Shown here: positions 1-9,424 of the stretch, piece by piece
How positions within the stretch are numbered: position 1 is the stretch's first letter
Layout: every line of letters starts with the position of its first letter
Origin: Prochlorococcus sp. AG-315-C08
GTDB taxonomy: Bacteria > Cyanobacteriota > Cyanobacteriia > PCC-6307 > Cyanobiaceae
Direction: 5' to 3'
Assembly: GCA_003284185.1 (NCBI GenBank)
Contig: QBWB01000002.1
Location: 1-53,366, forward strand
DNA: 53,366 nt
Notes under the pieces: generated by a model
Databases searched by the model: none
What the model was told of the DNA's origin: nothing
The model's input: the letters and a program-made list of their open reading frames with translations, nothing else
Program-made: the position numbers and the translations under genes

Positions 1-1530
1 TTTCGGTAAAGAATTGAGTGATTGTAATGATTCTGAAGAAGGTAAATAATAAGATAATAGTGTATGAATTTTAGAATTAACTTTATACAAATATATTTGA
101 TTGTTTTCAATAATTTCTGTTAATGATTGATCAGCTATAAAATTCTTTAGATGTATATTTGGATTACCCATTAAACCTAGATTATATAAAAGGCTAATAC
201 ATATAAATTGTGGAATAGTGATTATATATAATAACTTATTTAAATTATTATATATAATATCACTTTTAAACAATATATTATTAATAGCTAATATATATGA
301 TGTTAGAAGGAATATGCTTATAATCAGAGTCAATATTAGACTATTATTTGATATATTAAGAACCTCATATTTATATATAAATCCTAAAGTAAATATAATT
401 ATAATCAAGATAGATAATATAGTTGCTAATAGATATTTGAATGCATTTAAAGAGTATGTGAATTTAAATGTAAATGATTCTATATAAATAGAAAATATTA
501 TAGCTAGAGAAGGCAATAAAAACAAAAAATAATGTGGATATTGTTTTGACATAGAGCATAATAATAATACTGAAATAATTGGATAACCGTAAAAAAGCAA
601 GGGTGAAGGAATTCTATTATTAGATTTGCAAAATAAAATAGATAAAATAAATATTAATCCAATAGGAAATGTAAAATATAAAAAATTTAAAGGTATTAGT
701 GATAGATTGTTTATTCTACTTTCACCAATTGCTTGTGTCTTTGCGAAATCAAATAATGATATAACTCCTTCAAAAGAATGTGTTTGAAAAGCGTAATATA
801 GATTAAGTAATGTGGGTATAAGGCCTACAATAAAACCAAGAAATAATATTAATAAAGAATTTAATTTCTCATCTTTTAACTTAGAAAAAAGAAATGGAAA
901 TAAGGCAATAAATGGTACTGCAATCATATAACTTCGTAAAAAGAATGCTATTGAAATAGAAAATGAACTAAAGAACAAATAAATATAGTTAATATTATTA
1001 CTTCTTTCGAAAGCCTTAATTAATAAATAAATAGATATAAGAGTACAAGTAACAAATGCCATATCAGGACTAGCATATCTAGAATATTGAATCCATAAAG
1101 GCATTGAGATAAGAGAAAGAACAGAAATAAATGCAGCTTTTCTATTGGCTAATTCTAAGGTAATATAATAAACAAATATAATACTAATAATCGAGCAAAC
1201 GAAGCTAGGAAACCTCAGAGCAAGTTCACTTGATCCAAAAAACCTAATTGCTAATGCAATCAACCAATAACTACCCATTGTCTTATGGTGAGCTTCATCA
1301 AAAGGAGGTGAAAACCAATTATTAGATTCTTCCAATAATCTAGATCTTCTAGCATATAATCCCTCATCATGAGCTACAAGACTTTGAGATGAAATATCAA
1401 CCCATAAATATAAACCAATGTATGCAAAAGCAATTAATATGACTATTATATAAAATCTAAAGCTTTTAGATTGTAAAAACTTCGATATTTTCCTTTTAAT
1501 AGATAAATTGTGTTTTACTGTTCTATTCAT
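1..1530 (-). CDS. ArnT/PMT-like membrane glycosyltransferase, 3' end truncated by window edge
   Basis: Reading the minus strand from ATG at 1528-1530 gives MNRTVKHNLSIKRKISKFLQSKSFRFYIIVILIAFAYIGLYLWVDISSQSLVAHDEGLYARRSRLLEESNNWFSPPFDEAHHKTMGSYWLIALAIRFFGSSELALRFPS..., with the DEGLYA...W...KPP-like N-terminal pattern of PMT_2 glycosyltransferases. Open in frame to base 1 in the stretches I checked; absent from the ORF track because no stop lies in the window. Confidence 0.75.
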   Translation of the reverse strand, partial: MNRTVKHNLSIKRKISKFLQSKSFRFYIIVILIAFAYIGLYLWVDISSQSLVAHDEGLYARRSRLLEESNNWFSPPFDEAHHKTMGSYWLIALAIRFFGSSELALRFPSFVCSIISIIFVYYITLELANRKAAFISVLSLISMPLWIQYSRYASPDMAFVTCTLISIYLLIKAFERSNNINYIYLFFSSFSISIAFFLRSYMIAVPFIALFPFLFSKLKDEKLNSLLILFLGFIVGLIPTLLNLYYAFQTHSFEGVISLFDFAKTQAIGESRINNLSLIPLNFLYFTFPIGLIFILSILFCKSNNRIPSPLLFYGYPIISVLLLCSMSKQYPHYFLFLLPSLAIIFSIYIESFTFKFTYSLNAFKYLLATILSILIIIIFTLGFIYKYEVLNISNNSLILTLIISIFLLTSYILAINNILFKSDIIYNNLNKLLYIITIPQFICISLLYNLGLMGNPNIHLKNFIADQSLTEIIENNQIYLYKVNSKIHTLLSYYLPSSESLQSLNSLPK

Positions 1531-1684
1531 AAAAAATTGTACAAGTTATATAAAAGATGATAAATATTCCAGAAATCTATTTAGTCTTAATTTAATTCTA
1601 ATTCATAAGCAAATAAATGTGATTATCCAAACATAGATTTAGTGAATAATGTATAATATCAAAACAAAAAATTATCCATAAAAA

Positions 1685-1885
1685 ATGGCAACTGCTAAAG
1701 AAAAAAAGGAAGAGGTCAAGGCTTCTCTAAAGATATTAAGAGCTGAGTTACGAAAAATGCACTTAGGTGTAACAGAAGAGTTATCTCTTCCAGAGCCAAC
1801 AGATGTAAAAAAACTAATGATTCAAATGGAAGATCTATTATCAGTTATAGAGCCTAAATCATCCAAGAAATCTAAAAAAAATTAA
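1685..1885 (+). CDS. small conserved-type hypothetical protein (66 aa)
   Basis: ORF MATAKEKKEEVKASLKILRAELRKMHLG...; charged, coding-like composition; ATG preceded by intergenic DNA. Confidence 0.7.
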   Translation: MATAKEKKEEVKASLKILRAELRKMHLGVTEELSLPEPTDVKKLMIQMEDLLSVIEPKSSKKSKKN

Positions 1886-1916
1886 ATTAGTTATCTTGGA
1901 AATAAGAATAGATTAA

Positions 1917-2123
1917 TCATTTAAACTTAATTTTGACTAGATATGGCATTAGTAAAAGTACTGTTATAGATAATGGATGTCCAGTTATTGTATACAAAAG
2001 AGTTGAGAAAGTAAAATAGTCTAATAACAATTTAATCTCAATCCTTAGATCATATACTGCTATTAGTAATAATATAATTGCTATTATATTGTATTTCAAA
2101 AAAAATAAAATATGATATTTCAA
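1917..2123 (-). CDS. small hypothetical membrane protein
   Basis: 68-aa hydrophobic ORF directly downstream of secF on the same strand. Confidence 0.4.
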   Translation of the reverse strand: MKYHILFFLKYNIIAIILLLIAVYDLRIEIKLLLDYFTFSTLLYTITGHPLSITVLLLMPYLVKIKFK

Positions 2124-2132
2124 AACAATTTA

Positions 2133-3119
2133 TTATTCAGTATCTTTTTTCAGACTCATTGATAATAGAGATGGTGCAAGAGCTATGCTAGACCATGAAC
2201 CAGCAATGACTCCAACAATTAGTGCAAGTGAAAACCAATAAAGTGAAGAACCTCCCCATATAAGAATACATAATAATGGAAGTAATGTAGTACAACTTGT
2301 ATATATTGTTCTTGTTAATGTTGCTGTTACAGCATTATCTATCTGAAGTTTTAATAACAATTGAGTATCAACTTGTCTTCTCTCCCTAATTCTATCAAAT
2401 ACTACGACTGTGTTATTAACAGAATATCCAGCAATAGTTAAAAGGGAAACAGCAAATAGTGAATCGACTTCAATACCTTTAAAATAACCTAGCCAAGCAA
2501 ATACTCCACATACAATTAATACATCGTGCAAGAGTGCAAGCAAGGCTAAGAATGAATATATTTTGTCATATCTAAAATTTATATATAATGCTATTCCAAT
2601 AAATGCAATTAAAAGTGAGATGAAACTACTTTGAAGAAGTTGTTTTCCAAGACTGGGACCTATAATCTCCACTGAAGTATTTGCTTTTAAAAAAGGACCG
2701 AAATTGCTATAAATATCTTCAGTTACAAAATCAGATTGAGAGGCAGAAAGAAATGGAAGACGAATAGAAATAATAGCTGAATTATCTAATAATCTAATTT
2801 TTGAACGATTTAAATTAGGAGCCTTTATGGATTGATTCTTATTACTTGCTATATTTAATAAATTTAAATGCTTCATAATATCATCAGTATTTATTAGGCT
2901 GCATTTTTGCTCACATTCTCGTTCTAACGTTATCTGTGTTCCTCCTGTATAATCAAGACCTAATTTTAAAGGGCTATTAATTTTAGGATTTATAAAACAA
3001 ATAAACATACCAATAGCAGAAATCAAACAAAGACCACTTGAAATTAACCATACTAATTTTCTATTTTTAGAAAGTTTGAACTTTGACCGATTATTAATTG
3101 ATTTGTATGTTGATGTCAT
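2133..3119 (-). CDS. secF: protein translocase subunit SecF
   Basis: LGLDYTGGTQITLE and TIAGYSVNNTVVVFDRIRERR motifs; adjacent to secD. Confidence 0.97.
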   Translation of the reverse strand: MTSTYKSINNRSKFKLSKNRKLVWLISSGLCLISAIGMFICFINPKINSPLKLGLDYTGGTQITLERECEQKCSLINTDDIMKHLNLLNIASNKNQSIKAPNLNRSKIRLLDNSAIISIRLPFLSASQSDFVTEDIYSNFGPFLKANTSVEIIGPSLGKQLLQSSFISLLIAFIGIALYINFRYDKIYSFLALLALLHDVLIVCGVFAWLGYFKGIEVDSLFAVSLLTIAGYSVNNTVVVFDRIRERRQVDTQLLLKLQIDNAVTATLTRTIYTSCTTLLPLLCILIWGGSSLYWFSLALIVGVIAGSWSSIALAPSLLSMSLKKDTE

Positions 3120-3121
3120 CT

Positions 3122-4615
3122 TTATTGAATAGTTAGAGATGGTGATAAAATCTTTCTTGGTTTAATAAAATTGGAAACACGTCTAAGGCCTTTAAATGAC
3201 ATTAAAAATATTAAAATGGACTTTGTACAAGTTAAGGCGGTGAATAAGCTCAATAGAACTCCAATACCAAGAGTTGCTGCAAAACCTTTAACAAAACCAG
3301 TACCAAAATAAAATAAGGCAATACAACTAATCAATGTGGTTAAATGACCATCAATAATAGATGAAAAAGCATTTTTAAAACTTGCATCTATAGAACGAAT
3401 TAAAGTATTACTACGGCGAAGTTCTTCTTTTAATCTCTCAAATATAAGTACATTTGCATCCACAGCCATACCAATACTTAATATAAAGCCAGCAATGCCA
3501 GGTAGTGTTAAAGTAACAGGCAAAAGTGCGTAAATTGCAAGAGTTAATAGGGCATAAAAGGTCAGTGCTAATACTGAAACAAACCCAGCCAATCTATAAA
3601 CAATTATCATAAAAATACCAACCAATGACAACCCAGTTAAAGCGGCAAAAAGGCTTAACTGAACGTTTTCTGCACCAAGAGAAGGACCTATAGTTCTAAT
3701 TTGAATAATTTCTACTGGTAGTGGTAAAGATCCACCTCTTAGTTGCACTTCTAAGTTTCGTGCTGCTTCTGAAGTGAAATTCCCACTTATGGTTGCAGCT
3801 CCACCTGTGATACCAGCATTTTTAAACTGTTGGCCAACACTTGCTTCACTATAAGAAAGACCATCTATAACAATACCCAACAATCTTGGGGTCCCAGCTA
3901 TAGATTTTGTTATTTCTGCAAATTTATCACCTCCTTCACTGTTAAAACTCAAAGTTACTTCCCAATCACTCATATTTTGTTCCTGTCTTCTTCCAGCACT
4001 AACAAGGTCTTTTCCAGTTAATGAAGTACCTTCAAAAAGAGCAGCAATATCTTTATTGATTGAGTTTCTCAGAAGAAGTAAAGATTCAGATTGAGAAAAA
4101 TCATCGATTACAAGATTATATTTCATTAATAAATTAGTAATTACTTTATTCTCACTTATCAATTGATTAATGTTTACTGATTCTTGATTATTAGTCTCTA
4201 ATAGCTTAATAACTGCAGAGACTTGAGCTCTTAACGATTGAAGCTCCTTCAATGAATTTGTTGTACCTTCTTTTTGAATTCTAAATTCTAATAACGCTGT
4301 TTCTCCTAGAACTTTCGCAGCTCCGGAAGGATCTTGTTCTCCTGGTAATTCAAGCAACAACTGATTGTCGCCAATGGTTTGCAGCTGGGAATCAGCTACA
4401 CCAAGTCCATTTACCCTTTTATCCAGAACAGCTTTAACTGATTCAATTTGATTTGAAGTGATTTTTTTTATTTCTTCAGTAGGTTGAACTTCTAATGTCA
4501 ACTGGCTTCCACCTCTTAGATCTAATCCCAATTGAAACGGGAAATTAGTACATATATATAAACACAAAACTGCAATAGCAATAATAAAACCGAGCCAATA
4601 ATTTTGACGACTCAT
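3122..4615 (-). CDS. secD: protein translocase subunit SecD
   Basis: FQLGLDLRGGSQLTLEV, GIAGFILSIGMAVDANVLIFERLKEE motifs. Confidence 0.97.
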   Translation of the reverse strand: MSRQNYWLGFIIAIAVLCLYICTNFPFQLGLDLRGGSQLTLEVQPTEEIKKITSNQIESVKAVLDKRVNGLGVADSQLQTIGDNQLLLELPGEQDPSGAAKVLGETALLEFRIQKEGTTNSLKELQSLRAQVSAVIKLLETNNQESVNINQLISENKVITNLLMKYNLVIDDFSQSESLLLLRNSINKDIAALFEGTSLTGKDLVSAGRRQEQNMSDWEVTLSFNSEGGDKFAEITKSIAGTPRLLGIVIDGLSYSEASVGQQFKNAGITGGAATISGNFTSEAARNLEVQLRGGSLPLPVEIIQIRTIGPSLGAENVQLSLFAALTGLSLVGIFMIIVYRLAGFVSVLALTFYALLTLAIYALLPVTLTLPGIAGFILSIGMAVDANVLIFERLKEELRRSNTLIRSIDASFKNAFSSIIDGHLTTLISCIALFYFGTGFVKGFAATLGIGVLLSLFTALTCTKSILIFLMSFKGLRRVSNFIKPRKILSPSLTIQ

Positions 4616-4617
4616 AT

Positions 4618-5607
4618 CTATTTATCAACCCCATTATTTATTATCTTTTCTGTAGCTTCAACAATTTGATGAGGTTGAATAATTGTTAAATTTTCTAAGT
4701 TTCCATTATATGGAGTAGGAATATCCTGACTTGATAAACGTACAGGCTGAGCATCTAAATCATCAAAAAGATTCTCAATAATTAACGACATTAATTCAGC
4801 AGCAATACCGCCTGTTTTCATACATTCCTCAACAATAATAACTCTATGGGTTTTTTTTATAGACTTGGAAATTGTTTTCATATCAAATGGTTTAAGACTG
4901 ATTAAGTCAATCAATTCAACATCTATACCTTTTTCATCCAATGTCTCAACTGCTTTTAAACAATGATGACGCATTCTAGAATAAGTCAATATTGTGACAT
5001 CATTGCCTTCTTTAACAAGGTCTGCTTGATCTAAAGCACAAACATATTCTCCCTTTGGCAATTCTTCAGTGAGGTTATATAAAAGGACATGTTCAAAAAA
5101 AAGAACTGGATTATTATCCCTAATAGCTGCTTTCATTAAACCTTTAGCATTCGTCGGTGTACTGCAAGCGACAATCTTTATGCCAGGAACAGCATGAAAA
5201 TAAGCTTCTAAGCGCTGACTATGCTCAGCTCCTAACTGACGTCCAACTCCACCAGGTCCTCTTACTACAGTAGGAATAGTAAAATTTCCGCCGCTTGTAT
5301 ATCTCAACATCCCCATATTATTAGAGATTTGATTGAAAGCCAATAATAAAAAACCCATATTCATTCCTTCAACTATTGGTCTTAATCCTGTCATAGCAGC
5401 ACCAACGGCCATTCCCGTAAAACTATTTTCTGCAATTGGCGTATCTAAAACTCTAAGCTCTCCATATTTTTCATATAAATCTTTAGTGACTTTATAAGAC
5501 CCCCCATACTGTCCAACATCTTCACCCATCACACAAACAAATGGATCCCTATCCATTTCTTCATCAATGGCTTCGCGAAGTGCGTTAAATAAAAGAGTAC
5601 CTTTCAC
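4618..5607 (-). CDS. pdhB: pyruvate dehydrogenase E1 component subunit beta
   Basis: [44 protein letters not shown]..., typical transketolase pyrimidine-binding domain. Confidence 0.96.
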   Translation of the reverse strand: MKGTLLFNALREAIDEEMDRDPFVCVMGEDVGQYGGSYKVTKDLYEKYGELRVLDTPIAENSFTGMAVGAAMTGLRPIVEGMNMGFLLLAFNQISNNMGMLRYTSGGNFTIPTVVRGPGGVGRQLGAEHSQRLEAYFHAVPGIKIVACSTPTNAKGLMKAAIRDNNPVLFFEHVLLYNLTEELPKGEYVCALDQADLVKEGNDVTILTYSRMRHHCLKAVETLDEKGIDVELIDLISLKPFDMKTISKSIKKTHRVIIVEECMKTGGIAAELMSLIIENLFDDLDAQPVRLSSQDIPTPYNGNLENLTIIQPHQIVEATEKIINNGVDK

Positions 5608-5670
5608 AGTTTTAACAGAAGGCCCGGAATTACCGGTTTATTAATCCAAGCTATCTCAGACTGTGCCTGA

Positions 5671-5766
5671 TTACCCACCTGCGGCAAAAGTAGATAACAG
5701 CAACACAGAAAGAAGCATCCCTGGACAGAGCAATAGAACTAAAAGTCCGAGGTCATGAATCGTCAT
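5671..5766 (-). CDS. 31-aa single-TM micro-ORF
   Basis: Not in ORF track. Minus strand ATG 5764-5766 to TAA 5671-5673: MTIHDLGLLVLLLCPGMLLSVLLLSTFAAGG. Sits in an otherwise empty gap between the DUF3082-like gene and pdhB, same strand. Confidence 0.6.
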   Translation of the reverse strand: MTIHDLGLLVLLLCPGMLLSVLLLSTFAAGG

Positions 5767-5802
5767 ATTTAAACCTTAGATAACTCATATAACCCATAAA
5801 TA

Positions 5803-6165
5803 CTAATCACTTCTAACTGTTTTGACTTCGATTAAGCTGCGAATAAAAACTAAAAATAAACCTAATCCTATAAATCCAAATGTAAAAGTCGCAAGAAAGC
5901 TGATACCTATTATTAATGTCTTAAATCCAGAAGCAATACTTTGAGCTATTGGAGAAGAATAACTGGAGCTGTGATCCATAAAATAATAGACAATTCTCCT
6001 ACTTAACAAAAAGGCTAGCCAGCTAAGAATAAGACTTGTGAGAGAGCCAGACAAAAAACTTAGAGGTCCCTTTTTAGAATCAGGTTTACCATCAAGAAAT
6101 TTCTCAGATTCGATAGAGGGAATTTTTTCCATCTCATTTTTTGATCCAGTTTTAGATAACTTCAT
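5803..6165 (-). CDS. DUF3082-like membrane protein
   Basis: 120 aa with two TM segments, located downstream of ispE; family assignment from memory. Confidence 0.7.
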   Translation of the reverse strand: MKLSKTGSKNEMEKIPSIESEKFLDGKPDSKKGPLSFLSGSLTSLILSWLAFLLSRRIVYYFMDHSSSYSSPIAQSIASGFKTLIIGISFLATFTFGFIGLGLFLVFIRSLIEVKTVRSD

Positions 6166-7117
6166 TTTTCAATTCAACTCCGAATGTTTTCATTGAACAT
6201 GCCCATGCTGATAATCCAGCATTTTCAAACTTACTTAAATTTTGTTTTAAGACAATTTCAGCTTGATTATAAGTAGAAAATAACCCATAACAACTTGGAC
6301 CGGATCCACTCATTGAAACAAGTCTAGAACCAGGCAAGTCTCTCAAAACATTAAGTGACTTTTGAACTTCTGGTGAAATAGGACTTATAGTTTTTTGTAA
6401 ATCATTTTGTATATATGTTTTTTTATCCATAAATTTATCTGTAGACCAATCAAAACTCCTAGCTTCATTTCTTTTCTTCTCAAATTCAACTTCACTGGAT
6501 AAATAACTTTCAGCGAATTGATCTCTATACCTCTTATATGCCATTGGTGTAGAAATTTGAAATGATGGGTCTTTAACTAAAATCACACCAATATTTGACT
6601 GCTTATTATTTACTCTTTCAAGTAGCTCACCACGACCAAAGCATAATTGCCGTCCACCCAAAACACAAAATGGAACATCTGATCCGATTTCCTTTGCGAT
6701 CTCAACTAATTCGTTTATATCAAATTTAAGATTCCATAACTTATTAAGACCAACTAGAGTTGCTGCTGCATCAGTTGATCCCCCTGCTAAGCCTGCACCT
6801 ATAGGGATATTTTTGATAAGCTTAATATAAGCACCTAAATGATTCTTTCCCGATTTTTTACGTAACAATTTTGCGGCTTTAATGATTAAGTTATCATCAC
6901 CAATAGTTAAGTCTGAATTACTAGATTTAAGTACAATTTTATCATCACCAGATAATTGCATTTTAAGTTGATCAAATAAATCAATACTCTGCATTAGCAT
7001 TGATAACTCATGATATCCATCATTTCTTAAACCAAGTATTTCTAAATGTAGATTAATCTTTGCAAAAGCAGATGCAATCAAATAATCGTTTGTAGTTTTT
7101 TGATCAAACATTCTCAT
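6152..7117 (-). CDS. ispE: 4-diphosphocytidyl-2-C-methyl-D-erythritol kinase
   Basis: SAFAKINLHLEILGLRNDGYHEL, IPIGAGLAGGSTDAAATL GHMP-kinase motifs. Confidence 0.97.
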   Translation of the reverse strand: MRMFDQKTTNDYLIASAFAKINLHLEILGLRNDGYHELSMLMQSIDLFDQLKMQLSGDDKIVLKSSNSDLTIGDDNLIIKAAKLLRKKSGKNHLGAYIKLIKNIPIGAGLAGGSTDAAATLVGLNKLWNLKFDINELVEIAKEIGSDVPFCVLGGRQLCFGRGELLERVNNKQSNIGVILVKDPSFQISTPMAYKRYRDQFAESYLSSEVEFEKKRNEARSFDWSTDKFMDKKTYIQNDLQKTISPISPEVQKSLNVLRDLPGSRLVSMSGSGPSCYGLFSTYNQAEIVLKQNLSKFENAGLSAWACSMKTFGVELKNEVI

Positions 7118-7970
7118 TAGAAAAAGAAACTTTTAACGCACTCGCTAAGGCCAACCATTCAGAAGGCGAAATCTCCTGAGGCCTTTGTTCTAGACTAATC
7201 CCTAAATCAGCAACAAGATCATCTATTGGAACATTAGAAGTTACAAAACTTCCAATAGTATTACGCAATTTCTTCCTTCTACCTGAGAAAGCTATCCTTA
7301 AAAGATTTTCGAGAAAATTTCCAATGCCAACTAAATCCTGCTCATAAGATAAAACAGGTTTAATAAGAAGTACACTTGAATCAACTTTGGGTGCAGGTTG
7401 AAAACATTTTGAAGGAACATCACAAATATATTGACAATTAGCCATAAGTTGTATTCTTACACTAAGAGCACTAAAATTACTGTCTCCCGGTATAGCAACT
7501 AATCTTTTAGCAACTTCTTTTTGCATTAAAAGAACTAAACATTGATATTTATTTTCTGGAGGATTACTTAATTCTCCTATTAATCTTTTCAAAAGAGGAC
7601 CTGTAATATTATACGGAATATTTGCCACCACCTTATTAATAACTTTGCCGTTATCAGGTTCCATAGGAATAGATAAAATATCTCCCTGTTTTAAACTAAA
7701 CCTCGGTTCATTATGAAATCGTCTATTTAAACCAACAATCAAATCTTTATCCAATTCAATGGCATGAATAAACCCCGCTTTAGATTCAATCAATTTTGCA
7801 GTCAAAGCACCTCTGCCTGGACCAACTTCTAGGACACAATCTTCAATTTGCAAATTTGCTGCCATAATTATTTGTGTCAACACACCCTCATCCTTTAGCC
7901 AGTGTTGTCCAAAACGTTTCCTAGGAGTATGCCTTTTAAAATTCAAATCGCATTCCTCACCATCAAACAA
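7104..7970 (-). CDS. ksgA: 16S rRNA (adenine1518-N6/adenine1519-N6)-dimethyltransferase
   Basis: RKRFGQHWLKD, LEVGPGRGALTAKL, VVANIPYNITGPLL motifs; start at TTG, true start may differ; overlaps ispE by 14 bp. Confidence 0.96.
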   Translation of the reverse strand: MFDGEECDLNFKRHTPRKRFGQHWLKDEGVLTQIIMAANLQIEDCVLEVGPGRGALTAKLIESKAGFIHAIELDKDLIVGLNRRFHNEPRFSLKQGDILSIPMEPDNGKVINKVVANIPYNITGPLLKRLIGELSNPPENKYQCLVLLMQKEVAKRLVAIPGDSNFSALSVRIQLMANCQYICDVPSKCFQPAPKVDSSVLLIKPVLSYEQDLVGIGNFLENLLRIAFSGRRKKLRNTIGSFVTSNVPIDDLVADLGISLEQRPQEISPSEWLALASALKVSFSNENV

Positions 7971-8065
7971 CTCACGTTAGGAATGATCACATATTTGTTT
8001 AAATATCTCTAAGTTATTTAAAATAACCATATAAAAAAAATTATTCATAGCAATATACATTTTCT

Positions 8066-8443
8066 ATGATGAGCCTTGATCCACATAGCCTAGAGCGTCT
8101 AAAAGCACTTGGACGACAACTTCCAAAAGAGATTAGTAAAGCTAAACCATCTAAGCCCAATAATTTAAAATCTCATAATAATAAAAATCTTCACCCGGTT
8201 GAAATAGAGGAGAATCCTGAAAAGCTATTTCGCGAACTGATGGACATAAGTCATGATGGAAGTGTGCCTGATCATTTAATAGATCGTCTTAAAAAACTTG
8301 AATCTCACGAAATAGAAAGGAACTCATCCAATCCTAACAATATAGACTTAAGTATTCCTTCAAGCTCTAAGAAAGAAATCAATGATGATTCCTTAAACCT
8401 ATATACAGCATTTAATCGGCTTCTTCTTGAAGATGATATTTAG
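8066..8443 (+). CDS. hypothetical protein (125 aa)
   Basis: ORF MMSLDPHSLERLKALGRQLPKE..., coding-like, upstream of rlmH in same orientation. Confidence 0.75.
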   Translation: MMSLDPHSLERLKALGRQLPKEISKAKPSKPNNLKSHNNKNLHPVEIEENPEKLFRELMDISHDGSVPDHLIDRLKKLESHEIERNSSNPNNIDLSIPSSSKKEINDDSLNLYTAFNRLLLEDDI

Positions 8444-8465
8444 CTATAAATAATATACTTTACCA

Positions 8466-8903
8466 ATGTTAAATATCTCACGTTACCAAATAATAGCAGT
8501 AGGTAAAGTTAAAAGAAAATGGATAAAATCAGGTTTAGAATTATATTTAAATAGACTTCCTGGCCTTAAAATAACTGAGATTAAAGATAGTAATCAAAAA
8601 AAAGAAGCACTGGCAATTAAACAAGTCTTAAAAAAAAATGAACTACTTATAACTCTAAACGAAACAGGTAAATCTTTCTCATCAAAAGAATTTGCATTAA
8701 AGCTCCAAGAATCTCATGATCAACTTCTTACTTTTGCTATTGGAGGTGCTAGCGGCCTTAGCCCGGAAATCAATGACGACGCATCATGGCAATTAAGTCT
8801 TTCACCGCTTACTTTCCCTCACGAACTAGCGCGGCTGCTTTTAGTAGAACAGCTTTATCGAGCACAAACTATTACTCAAGGAGGTCCATACCACAAGGAT
8901 TAA
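8466..8903 (+). CDS. rlmH: 23S rRNA (pseudouridine1915-N3)-methyltransferase
   Basis: C-terminal FAIGGASGLSPEI...LSLSPLTFPHELARLLLVEQLYRAQTITQGGPYHKD is the RlmH/SPOUT signature. Confidence 0.96.
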   Translation: MLNISRYQIIAVGKVKRKWIKSGLELYLNRLPGLKITEIKDSNQKKEALAIKQVLKKNELLITLNETGKSFSSKEFALKLQESHDQLLTFAIGGASGLSPEINDDASWQLSLSPLTFPHELARLLLVEQLYRAQTITQGGPYHKD

Positions 8904-8935
8904 TAAGCAAGCAAGCCAACAACCTACTCCTCAGT

Positions 8936-8949
8936 GGAACATGTGTACT
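8936..8949. promoter_or_regulatory. LexA/SOS-like box for umuDC
   Basis: GGAACATGTGTACT; reverse complement AGTACACATGTTCC fits the cyanobacterial LexA consensus RGTACNNNDGTWCB at every defined position. Confidence 0.7.
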
Positions 8950-8975
8950 ATTGTATGCAAAGCTTCGTCTTTCTA

Positions 8976-9407
8976 ATGGGTCTAAAGAATTTAAATTCTG
9001 CTTCAAAAAGAGCAATACCAACATTATTAATTCCATTAGCAGGAGAATCTATTTCAGCTGGTTTTCCATCTCCAGCGGAAGATTACATAGAACTTGATAT
9101 AGATTTAAATAAACATTTAATCAAGAATCCAACAAGTACTTTCTTTCTACGCGTTAGTGGTAACTCAATGAATAATACAGGAATATATAATAATGATCTT
9201 TTAATAGTAGATCGCAGTATAAATCCTAAACCTGGAGATGTAGTTGTCGCAATCCTCGATAGTGAATTTACATTAAAAAGACTTATTAAAAAAAATGAAA
9301 ATTATTATTTAAAAGCGGATAAGGAGGACTATCCAGTAATAAATTTATATGAGTATAATGAAGTAATAATATGGGGAGTTGCTATTTATTCTATTCACAA
9401 ATTATAA
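8976..9407 (+). CDS. umuD: UmuD-like SOS mutagenesis protein (S24 family)
   Basis: SAGFPSPAEDY cleavage site, RVSGNSM (Ser) and FTLKRL (Lys) motifs. Track start 8934 (GTG) overlaps the SOS box, so I prefer ATG 8976 (or 8955). Confidence 0.93.
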   Translation: MGLKNLNSASKRAIPTLLIPLAGESISAGFPSPAEDYIELDIDLNKHLIKNPTSTFFLRVSGNSMNNTGIYNNDLLIVDRSINPKPGDVVVAILDSEFTLKRLIKKNENYYLKADKEDYPVINLYEYNEVIIWGVAIYSIHKL

Positions 9408-9424
9408 CTTAGAAATATATTCTA

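Noticed and set aside
8786-9097. 103-aa plus-strand ORF
   Set aside because: Out-of-frame overlap of rlmH 3' end and umuD 5' part; low-complexity Ser/Arg content typical of a spurious frame.
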